Assembly: GCA_035524595.1 (NCBI GenBank)
Contig: DATKOP010000011.1
Coordinates: 1 to 10,627, forward strand
Length of the DNA stretch: 10,627 nucleotides
Reading direction: 5' to 3'
DNA from: CAIKZZ01 sp035524595
GTDB lineage: Bacteria > Pseudomonadota > Gammaproteobacteria > Steroidobacterales > Steroidobacteraceae
The notes below the pieces were generated by a model. That model worked only from the letters and a program-made list of their open reading frames with translations, was not told where the DNA came from and ran no database searches. How positions within the stretch are numbered: the stretch's first letter is position 1; every line of letters starts with the position of its first letter. The position numbers and the translations under genes were made by a program. Of this stretch, positions 6,127-10,627 are shown one piece after another.

Positions 6127-6609
6127 ATGAGCGAACCGAGAATCATTAAGAAGTATCCCAACCGCCGTCTCTACGACACGGTCGAGAGCCGGTACATCAC
6201 CCTCGCGGACATCAGGCGGCTCGTGACCGACAAGGTTGACTTCGTCGTCGTCGACAAGAAGACCCAGGAGGACATCACGCGCAGCATCCTGCTGCAGGTC
6301 ATCGCCGAGCAGGAGCACGAGGGCAATCCGATGATGAGCCAGGACTTCCTGGCCCAGATCATCCGCGCCTACGGCGGCGCCATGCAGAACCTCGCCGGCG
6401 ACTATCTCGAGCAGAGCCTGAAGCTCTTCACGGCGCAGCAGTCGCAGATCCGCGACCGCGTGCGCTCGATGGTCGGCATGGACCCGATGGCCTCGATGAC
6501 CAACCTCGCGCAGGAGAACTTCCAGCGCTGGCGGCAGATGCAGGATGCGTTCTTCAAGTCGATGATGGGCGCGAACAACCGCCCGCCCGGCGAGGAACAC
6601 CAGGACTGA
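6127..6609 (+). CDS. phaR: Polyhydroxyalkanoate synthesis regulator PhaR
   Basis: A 160-residue cytosolic DNA-binding protein. The N-terminal PHB/PHA accumulation regulator domain (residues about 4-65) begins RIIKKYPNRRLYDT and continues ESRYITLADIRRLV and DITRSILLQVIAEQE. A second PHB-accumulation region (about 70-110) follows with MMSQDFLAQIIRAYGGAMQ, and the C-terminus is Gln/Met-rich. PhaR senses PHA granules and represses phasin genes and usually itself. The frame is open from an ATG at 6040, but the ATG at 6127 gives the conserved N-terminus. It has GAGGGG 6 nt upstream, and the extra 29 residues would overlap the predicted promoter. No PHA synthase, phasin, thiolase or reductase gene is in the window, so this is an isolated regulator here. 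A strong terminator follows, ending the plus-strand run. Confidence 0.95.
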   Translation: MSEPRIIKKYPNRRLYDTVESRYITLADIRRLVTDKVDFVVVDKKTQEDITRSILLQVIAEQEHEGNPMMSQDFLAQIIRAYGGAMQNLAGDYLEQSLKLFTAQQSQIRDRVRSMVGMDPMASMTNLAQENFQRWRQMQDAFFKSMMGANNRPPGEEHQD

Positions 6610-6633
6610 CGGCGCGGCGCATGCGTCGAATCG

Positions 6634-6663
6634 AAACGGGGCCGGACGGCCCCGTTTTGTTGT
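6634..6663 (+). terminator. Rho-independent terminator after phaR
   Basis: AAACGGGGCC (6634-6643) pairs perfectly with GGCCCCGTTT (6648-6657) around a GGAC loop, giving a 10-bp GC-rich stem. It is followed by a T-rich tail TTTTGTTGT at 6655-6663. It lies 25 bp after the phaR stop, between convergent genes. On the minus strand it has only a short T-run (TTT), so it may act weakly for the DUF2306 gene as well. This is the clearest terminator in the window. Confidence 0.9.
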
Positions 6664-6687
6664 CGGGTGCGCGCAGCGGCGGCGGCT

Positions 6688-7335
6688 CTAGGCGCCGCGG
6701 CGCCCCGAGCGCGAGAACTCGAGGATCGCACTCACGAGCAGCAGCGGCACGGCCCAGCAGAGCCAGATCAGCATGCGCTGCCGGTCCTCGAAGGGCCCGA
6801 TGCCCCATGCCTCCAGCACCCGGTCGAGCAGGCGAAAGGTCACGAACGCGAACGTGACCGTGTAGCTTCGGATCATCCAGTCGCGATGCTGCTCGACCTT
6901 GCGATTGCGGATCGCGACGTACGCGACCGCCGTCGTCACCGTCCAGGCGACGGTCAGGAAGAAGAGCCCGACCCGGTAGGTCCAGCCGGGCGGATTGACC
7001 GCGGTGAACGAGAGGTAGTAGCCGCCGAGGCAGCCGACCACGACGCCGCCGAGGTAGAGCCGGCCGACATTGCGATGCAGCCTGCCGACCCGACCGGTGA
7101 GCCCGAGCCAGAGCTGCACGAGCCCGGCGCTGATCGCGGTCGCGCCGCCCGCGAGGTGCGGCAAGAGGCCGAAGCGCCGCGACCAGAACTCCTCGCCGAA
7201 GGCCGCGGCGTCGTAGCTCAGGTACCGGACCGCGTTGGCCTTCACGAAATAGAGCGCCGCGGCAGCGGCGATCGCGAGCGTCGCGATCAGTCCCCAGTGC
7301 GCCGACGGGCGCGATTCAGCGGCACGCGCGCTCAT
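6688..7335 (-). CDS. DUF2306-family integral membrane protein
   Basis: A 215-residue protein with about six hydrophobic segments, at roughly residues 13-30, 58-79, 92-111, 121-142, 157-172 and 187-206. It therefore lies in the inner membrane with short loops. The segments LHRNVGRLYLGG (86-97) and QHRDWMIRSYTVTFAFVTFRL (149-169), each with a His-Arg pair, together with His60, resemble the conserved pattern of the DUF2306 predicted membrane family. That family has no established function; conserved membrane histidines could bind haem or metal, but that is conjecture. The ATG at 7335 is preceded by a strong Shine-Dalgarno-like run (GGGGGAG). It lies 100 bp downstream of gmd on the same strand with its own possible -10 box, so co-transcription with gmd is uncertain, and no link to sugar metabolism is visible. 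Confidence 0.85.
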   Translation of the reverse strand: MSARAAESRPSAHWGLIATLAIAAAAALYFVKANAVRYLSYDAAAFGEEFWSRRFGLLPHLAGGATAISAGLVQLWLGLTGRVGRLHRNVGRLYLGGVVVGCLGGYYLSFTAVNPPGWTYRVGLFFLTVAWTVTTAVAYVAIRNRKVEQHRDWMIRSYTVTFAFVTFRLLDRVLEAWGIGPFEDRQRMLIWLCWAVPLLLVSAILEFSRSGRRGA

Positions 7336-7360
7336 GGCTCCCCCCTTGTTTCATTGCGTT

Positions 7361-7366
7361 CTTATA
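7361..7366 (-). promoter_or_regulatory. Possible -10 box of the DUF2306 gene
   Basis: On the minus strand TATAAG (five of six -10 positions) occurs 25 bp before the ATG, in the 100-bp gap after gmd. No good -35 box is found at 16-18 bp. It is an isolated AT-rich element in a GC-rich region, and a weak prediction. The same gap holds a 6-bp inverted repeat, GATGGG/CCCATC (7416-7435), directly after the gmd stop, too small and lacking a T-run to call a terminator. Confidence 0.3.
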
Positions 7367-7435
7367 GAGTTCGGGCCGTCACGCGCCCCTTGCATCGGCC
7401 CTCAGGCCGCCCCCGGATGGGGCGGCGAGCCCATC

Positions 7436-8527
7436 TCACGGGTGCGGGTGCAGGACGCTGTGTCCCGAGCGCTTGAGCGCCGCGTCGCGCTCGGCGATGC
7501 CGAGGTCCGCATCCACCATCTCGGCGATCAGTTCCTCGAAGCTCACCTTCGGCGTCCAGCCGAGCTTGGCGCGGGCCTTCGCGGCGTCGCCCAGGAGCGT
7601 GTCGACCTCGGCCGGGCGGAAGTAGCGCGGGTCGATCCTGACGACCACGCGCCCGCTCTTGGCATCGACGCCCTGCTCCTCGAGGCCCTTGCCGCGGAAC
7701 TCGATCTTCATGCCGAGGCGCTCGCCGGCCAGCACCACGCACTCGCGCACCGAGTGCTGGCGCCCGGTCGCGACCACGTAGTCGTCCGGCTCTGCTTGCT
7801 GCAGCATCAGCCACTGCGCCTCGACGTAGTCGCGCGCGTGGCCCCAGTCGCGGCGCGCGTCGAGGTAGCCGAGGTAGAGGCACTCCTCGAGGCCGGCGCG
7901 GATGCGGGCGAGGCCGCGGGTGATCTTCCGGGACACGAAGGTCTCGCCGCGCACCGGCGACTCGTGGTTGAAGAGGATGCCGTTGACCGCGTAGAGGCCG
8001 TAGGCCTCGCGGTAGTTGATGGTGATCCAGTAGGCGTAGAGCTTGGCGACGCCGTAGGGCGAGCGCGGGTGGAAGGGCGTCGTCTCCTTCTGCGGCGTCT
8101 CGCGCACCTTGCCGAACATCTCCGACGTCCCGGCCTGGTAGAAGCGCACCTTGTCCTTGATGCCGAGGATGCGGATCGCCTCGAGGAGGCGGAGCGTGCC
8201 GAGGGCGTCCGAGTTCGCGGTGTACTCGGGGGTCTCGAAGGACACCGCGACGTGGCTCTGGGCGCCGAGGTTGTAGATCTCGGTCGGCTGCACCTCCTGC
8301 ATGATCCGGATCAGGCTCGTCGAGTCCGTGAGGTCGCCGTAGTGCAGGATCAGGCGCACGTTCGCCTCGTGCGGGTCCCGGTAGAGGTGGTCGATGCGGC
8401 CGGTGTTGAACGAGGAGGAGCGGCGCCGCACACCGTGCACCTCGTAGCCCTTGTCGAGCAGGAACTCGGTCAGGTAGGCGCCGTCCTGGCCGGTGACGCC
8501 GGTGATCAATGCGCGCTTCGCGGTCAC
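7436..8527 (-). CDS. gmd: GDP-mannose 4,6-dehydratase
   Basis: A 363-residue short-chain dehydrogenase/reductase of the extended type that converts GDP-D-mannose to GDP-4-keto-6-deoxy-D-mannose. This is the branch point to GDP-fucose, GDP-rhamnose and GDP-perosamine for O-antigen, exopolysaccharide or glycoprotein glycans. The Rossmann motif GVTGQDGAYL lies at residues 10-19, followed by RRRSSSFNTGRIDHLY (34-49), which is typical of Gmd NADP(H) binding and tetramer contacts. The catalytic residues are Thr134 and Glu136 in GTSEMFG, and Tyr158 with Lys162 in SPYGVAKLYAYW. NHESPVRGETFVSRKI (187-202) and RRDWGHARDYVEA (225-237) are also characteristic. Length is normal. The start is GTG at 8525-8527, with GGGGAGGG 5 nt upstream. 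The enzyme for the next step (reductase, epimerase-reductase or aminotransferase) is not in the window, so the final sugar is unknown. Confidence 0.97.
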   Translation of the reverse strand: MTAKRALITGVTGQDGAYLTEFLLDKGYEVHGVRRRSSSFNTGRIDHLYRDPHEANVRLILHYGDLTDSTSLIRIMQEVQPTEIYNLGAQSHVAVSFETPEYTANSDALGTLRLLEAIRILGIKDKVRFYQAGTSEMFGKVRETPQKETTPFHPRSPYGVAKLYAYWITINYREAYGLYAVNGILFNHESPVRGETFVSRKITRGLARIRAGLEECLYLGYLDARRDWGHARDYVEAQWLMLQQAEPDDYVVATGRQHSVRECVVLAGERLGMKIEFRGKGLEEQGVDAKSGRVVVRIDPRYFRPAEVDTLLGDAAKARAKLGWTPKVSFEELIAEMVDADLGIAERDAALKRSGHSVLHPHP

Positions 8528-8576
8528 GGTGGCCCTCCCCGCTCACGAATCCTGCCGGGAGGACTCTCGGGCGCCG

Positions 8577-8585
8577 ATTTTAGCA
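8577..8585 (-). promoter_or_regulatory. Predicted extended -10 promoter of gmd
   Basis: Read on the minus strand the sequence is TGCTAAAAT: an extended -10 TGn followed by TAAAAT, matching TATAAT at five of six positions. No clear -35 box is present, which is usual for extended -10 promoters. Transcription would start near 8570, giving a leader of about 43 nt before the GTG. The hexamer overlaps a 9-bp motif that is repeated in inverted orientation near wecB. Confidence 0.45.
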
Positions 8586-8684
8586 GCCCGGGACCGCGCA
8601 CGTCGTCCTGGGGCCCGCCCGGACGCGGCTGGCGGCGCGTGGATCGCGACGCGCGGCCTGTCGCGAACCGCCCCCGGCTGCTAA
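8580..8684. repeat. 9-bp inverted repeat flanking the divergent gmd/wecB promoter region
   Basis: TTAGCAGCC at 8580-8588 is the exact reverse complement of GGCTGCTAA at 8676-8684, with 87 bp between. Each copy lies at the expected promoter distance from the gene it faces, 53 bp from gmd and 34 bp from wecB. On each strand the motif reads GGCTGCTAA toward the gene. It may be a shared -10-region element or a regulator site. A chance match of this length is possible. Confidence 0.4.
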
Positions 8685-8717
8685 CCTGCGCCGTCGCTCA
8701 ATGGACAGGATCCGATC

Positions 8718-9833
8718 GTGACAGAGTCTCGTCGCAGGGTGCGGGTGCACCTGATCGCCGCCGCCCGGCCGAATTTCATGAAGATCGCCCCGCTCTACCA
8801 CGCGCTCGCGCGTGAGGAGTGGTGCGAGGCGCGCATCGTGCACACCGGGCAGCACTACGACCCGAACATGTCGGATGCCTTCTTCCGGGACCTTCAGCTG
8901 CCCGCGCCCCACCATCACCTCGAGGTCGGCAGCGGCTCGCACGCCGAGCAAACCGGCGGCGTGATGATCGCCTACGAGAAGGTCGTGGCGCGCGAGCGGC
9001 CGGACTGGGTCGTCGTCGTCGGCGACGTCAACTCGACCGCCGCCTGCGCGATGGTGGCGACCAAGGCGTGGATCCCGGTGGTGCACCTCGAAGCCGGCCT
9101 TCGCAGCCGCGACCGGCGCATGCCCGAGGAGATCAACCGCCTCGTCACCGACGCGATCGCCGATGTCCTCTGGACGCCGTCGCCCGACGCCGACCAGAAC
9201 CTCATCGCCGAGGGCGTCGACCCGTCGCGGATCGACTTCGTCGGCAACATCATGATCGACTCCTACGAGATGCTGCGCCCGGCGATCGAGGCGAGCGATG
9301 CGCGCGAGCGCCTGGGTCTCGCGGCGCAGGGCTACGCCGTCGTGACGCTGCATCGCCCGTCGAACGTCGACGATGCGGTCGCGCTCGGCGCCCTCGTCGG
9401 GAAGCTCGAGGACGTGAGCCGGCGGCTGCCGCTCCTCTTCGCGGTGCACCCGCGCACGAGGAAGCGCCTCGAGGAGTTCGGCCTCGCGAAACGCCTCGCC
9501 GGAAACGGCCGGATCCGGCTCACCGATCCGCTCGGCTACATCGAGTTCATGAACCTCGTCGTGAGCGCGCGCGCGGTGGTCACGGACTCGGGCGGCGTGC
9601 AGGAGGAGACGACCTACCTCGGGATTCCGTGCCTGACGCTGCGCGAGAACACCGAGCGCCCGGTGACCGTGAGCGAGGGCTCGAACCGGCTGGTGAAGCC
9701 CGAGGACCTGCCGGCGATGGTCGATACGGTGCTCGCCGGCAAGTGGCCGACCGGGCGGCGCCCGGACCGCTGGGACGGCCGCGCCGCCGAGCGCTGCGTC
9801 GCGGCGCTCAAGCGTCGCGCCGTTCTGCCTTGA
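8718..9833 (+). CDS. wecB: UDP-N-acetylglucosamine 2-epimerase (non-hydrolysing)
   Basis: A 371-residue cytosolic enzyme with the GT-B-like fold that interconverts UDP-GlcNAc and UDP-ManNAc, feeding ManNAc/ManNAcA-containing surface polysaccharides such as enterobacterial common antigen, O-antigen or capsule. Recognisable segments in order are ARPNFMKIAPL (residues 16-26), TGQHYDPNMSDAFF (43-56), GDVNSTAA with Asp103, HLEAGLRSRDRRMPEEINR with Glu125 and Glu137/Glu138, TLHRPSNVD with His212, and TDSGGVQEE (289-297). These match the catalytic and UDP-binding residues of the family. The start is GTG at 8718; AGGA at 8707-8710 lies 7 nt upstream, and an ATG at 8701 is out of frame. The next pathway enzyme, the UDP-ManNAc dehydrogenase, is not adjacent downstream, where pnp faces it convergently. 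Divergence from gmd suggests joint use in glycan synthesis. Confidence 0.96.
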   Translation: MTESRRRVRVHLIAAARPNFMKIAPLYHALAREEWCEARIVHTGQHYDPNMSDAFFRDLQLPAPHHHLEVGSGSHAEQTGGVMIAYEKVVARERPDWVVVVGDVNSTAACAMVATKAWIPVVHLEAGLRSRDRRMPEEINRLVTDAIADVLWTPSPDADQNLIAEGVDPSRIDFVGNIMIDSYEMLRPAIEASDARERLGLAAQGYAVVTLHRPSNVDDAVALGALVGKLEDVSRRLPLLFAVHPRTRKRLEEFGLAKRLAGNGRIRLTDPLGYIEFMNLVVSARAVVTDSGGVQEETTYLGIPCLTLRENTERPVTVSEGSNRLVKPEDLPAMVDTVLAGKWPTGRRPDRWDGRAAERCVAALKRRAVLP

Positions 9834-9840
9834 ATAACAG

Positions 9841-9871
9841 CAGCTTGCGCTGACGCCTTGGCGTCAGGCTG
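9841..9871. other. Hairpin after wecB (possible weak or rho-dependent terminator site)
   Basis: CTGACGCC (9850-9857) and GGCGTCAG (9860-9867) form a perfect inverted repeat. Outer bases CAGC (9841-9844) and GCTG (9868-9871) extend it beyond a five-base bulge. It lies 16 bp after the wecB stop in the convergent wecB/pnp gap. Neither strand has a T-run after it, so intrinsic termination is doubtful. It may protect the 3' end of the wecB transcript, which is inference. Confidence 0.4.
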
Positions 9872-9946
9872 ATCCCGCGCCGAGAGCCTCCGGGGCCGGT
9901 GCCGGACGGGCGGTCGCGATTGCCGCCGGAGCCGCGGCAGATGGAC

Positions 9947-9976
9947 GCCCGGCCCGCCGCTCGCGGCGGGCCGGGC
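9947..9976 (-). terminator. Very strong 13-bp hairpin just after the pnp stop codon, no T-run
   Basis: GCCCGGCCCGCCG (9947-9959) and its exact reverse complement at 9964-9976 enclose a four-base loop. The stem is perfect and almost all G-C, and begins 8 bp after the pnp stop on the minus strand. No T-rich tail follows. It may be a GC-stem terminator without U-tract or a 3'-stabilising structure against exonucleases; I call it a terminator only tentatively. It could also block antisense read-through from wecB. Confidence 0.55.
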
Positions 9977-9984
9977 TCAATCGA

Positions 9985-10627
9985 TCAGACGTCGCGCATC
10001 GACAGGCGCACGCGACCCTGGCGGTCGACCTCGAGCACCTTGACCTTGACCACGTCGCCCTCGCGCAGCTTGTCCGAGACGCGCTCGACGCGCTCGTTGG
10101 AGATCTGCGAGATGTGCACCAGGCCGTCGCGGCCCGGCAGGATCGCGACGAAGGCGCCGAAGTCCATGAGCCGGACCACCTTGCCCTCGTAGATCTGCCC
10201 GACCTCGACGTCGGCGGTGATCAGCTCGATGCGCCGCTGCGCCTCGCGGGCCGCCGCGCCGCTGACCGAGGCGATCTTGACGGTGCCGTCGTTCTCGATG
10301 TCGATCGTCGTGCCCGTCTCCTCGGTGATCGCGCGGATGACCGCGCCGCCCTTGCCGATGACGTCGCGGATCTTCTCGGGGTCGATCTTGATGGTCGTGA
10401 TGGTCGGCGCCCACTCCGACATCTTCTCGCGGGGCTTCGCGAGCACCGCGTTCATCTTCTCGAGGATGTGCAGGCGCCCGTCGCGAGCCTGGGCGAGCGC
10501 GACCTTCATGATCTCGCTCGTGATGCTCGTGATCTTGATGTCCATCTGCAGCGCGGTGATGCCGTCCTTGGTGCCCGCGACCTTGAAGTCCATGTCGCCG
10601 AGGTGATCCTCGTCGCCGAGGATGTCG
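9985..10627 (-). CDS. pnp: Polyribonucleotide nucleotidyltransferase (PNPase), C-terminal part (gene continues past the right edge)
   Basis: 213 C-terminal residues of PNPase, the phosphorolytic 3'-to-5' exoribonuclease of mRNA decay and the degradosome. The window edge cuts into the second RNase PH domain at ILGDEDHLGDMDFKVAGTKDG, which holds the two active-site aspartates (E. coli Asp486 and Asp492). The helical end of that domain follows (MKVALAQARDGRLHILEKM), then a KH domain with the GxxG loop in VIGKGGAVIRAI, and an S1 domain (VGQIYEGKVVRLMDFGAFVAILPGRDGLVHISQI to RVRLSMRDV). The protein ends directly after the S1 domain and lacks the acidic or Ala/Pro-rich tail that follows it in E. 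coli. The true start lies outside the window. In related bacteria rpsO lies upstream, which cannot be checked here. Confidence 0.98.
   Translation of the reverse strand, partial: DILGDEDHLGDMDFKVAGTKDGITALQMDIKITSITSEIMKVALAQARDGRLHILEKMNAVLAKPREKMSEWAPTITTIKIDPEKIRDVIGKGGAVIRAITEETGTTIDIENDGTVKIASVSGAAAREAQRRIELITADVEVGQIYEGKVVRLMDFGAFVAILPGRDGLVHISQISNERVERVSDKLREGDVVKVKVLEVDRQGRVRLSMRDV

Noticed and set aside
5026..6600. 524-codon minus-strand open frame over gluQRS and phaR
   Set aside because: It lies antisense to two well-recognised genes and is Arg/Gly/Ala-rich without motifs; a GC-driven shadow.
7334..8815. 493-codon plus-strand open frame over gmd
   Set aside because: Antisense to a complete Gmd with catalytic residues; its own translation shows only composition-driven repeats such as VARV and ALA runs.
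1..10627. Mobile elements, CRISPR arrays, tRNA/rRNA genes, toxin-antitoxin or defence genes
   Set aside because: No transposase or integrase, no spaced direct repeats, no tRNA-like cloverleaf and no small gene pairs were seen; all genes have uniform GC-rich codon use and housekeeping or metabolic roles.

Overview
The window is a very GC-rich stretch of bacterial chromosome carrying ten protein genes, two of them cut by the window edges. The gene set points to a gammaproteobacterium of a lineage that keeps SMC rather than MukB. The evidence is the smc-zipA order, a DksA with the family's coiled-coil tip, an adjacent gluQRS, and PNPase. A Lys/Ala/Pro-rich DksA tail together with a cysteine-poor zinc-finger region recalls Xanthomonadales-like or related GC-rich groups. 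That placement is inference; no rRNA or other taxonomic marker is present.

Layout. (1) 1-3689, minus strand: smc, followed 2 bp later by the start of a zipA-like division gene that runs off the left edge. (2) 3690-6663, plus strand: queF (preQ0 reductase), dksA (RNA polymerase-binding regulator with a histone-H1-like tail), gluQRS (glutamyl-queuosine tRNA-Asp synthetase) and phaR (polyhydroxyalkanoate regulator), closed by a strong rho-independent terminator at 6634-6663. (3) 6688-8527, minus strand: gmd (GDP-mannose 4,6-dehydratase), then a DUF2306-type membrane protein. (4) 8718-9833, plus strand: wecB (UDP-GlcNAc 2-epimerase), divergent from gmd. (5) 9985-10627, minus strand: the C-terminal third of pnp (PNPase), convergent with wecB. 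No intergenic stretch exceeds about 200 bp.

Functional themes. queF and gluQRS act at two ends of the queuosine pathway: synthesis of the preQ1 precursor and glutamylation of Q34 in tRNA-Asp. They flank dksA, which links tRNA modification to a stringent-response regulator. gmd and wecB supply sugar nucleotides for surface polysaccharide from a shared divergent promoter region. smc/zipA and pnp are housekeeping genes for chromosome organisation, division and RNA turnover.

I found no mobile element, CRISPR array, RNA gene or clearly new multi-gene system. The points most worth a second look are these: gluQRS has no canonical start codon ahead of its HIGH-like motif, and hairpins sit at the dksA/gluQRS junction; DksA combines loss of zinc cysteines with an H1-like tail; a palindrome overlaps the predicted phaR promoter; a 9-bp inverted repeat places the same motif at both divergent gmd/wecB promoters; and an unusually strong hairpin follows pnp. 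Very long antisense open frames over smc, gmd and gluQRS/phaR are composition artefacts.
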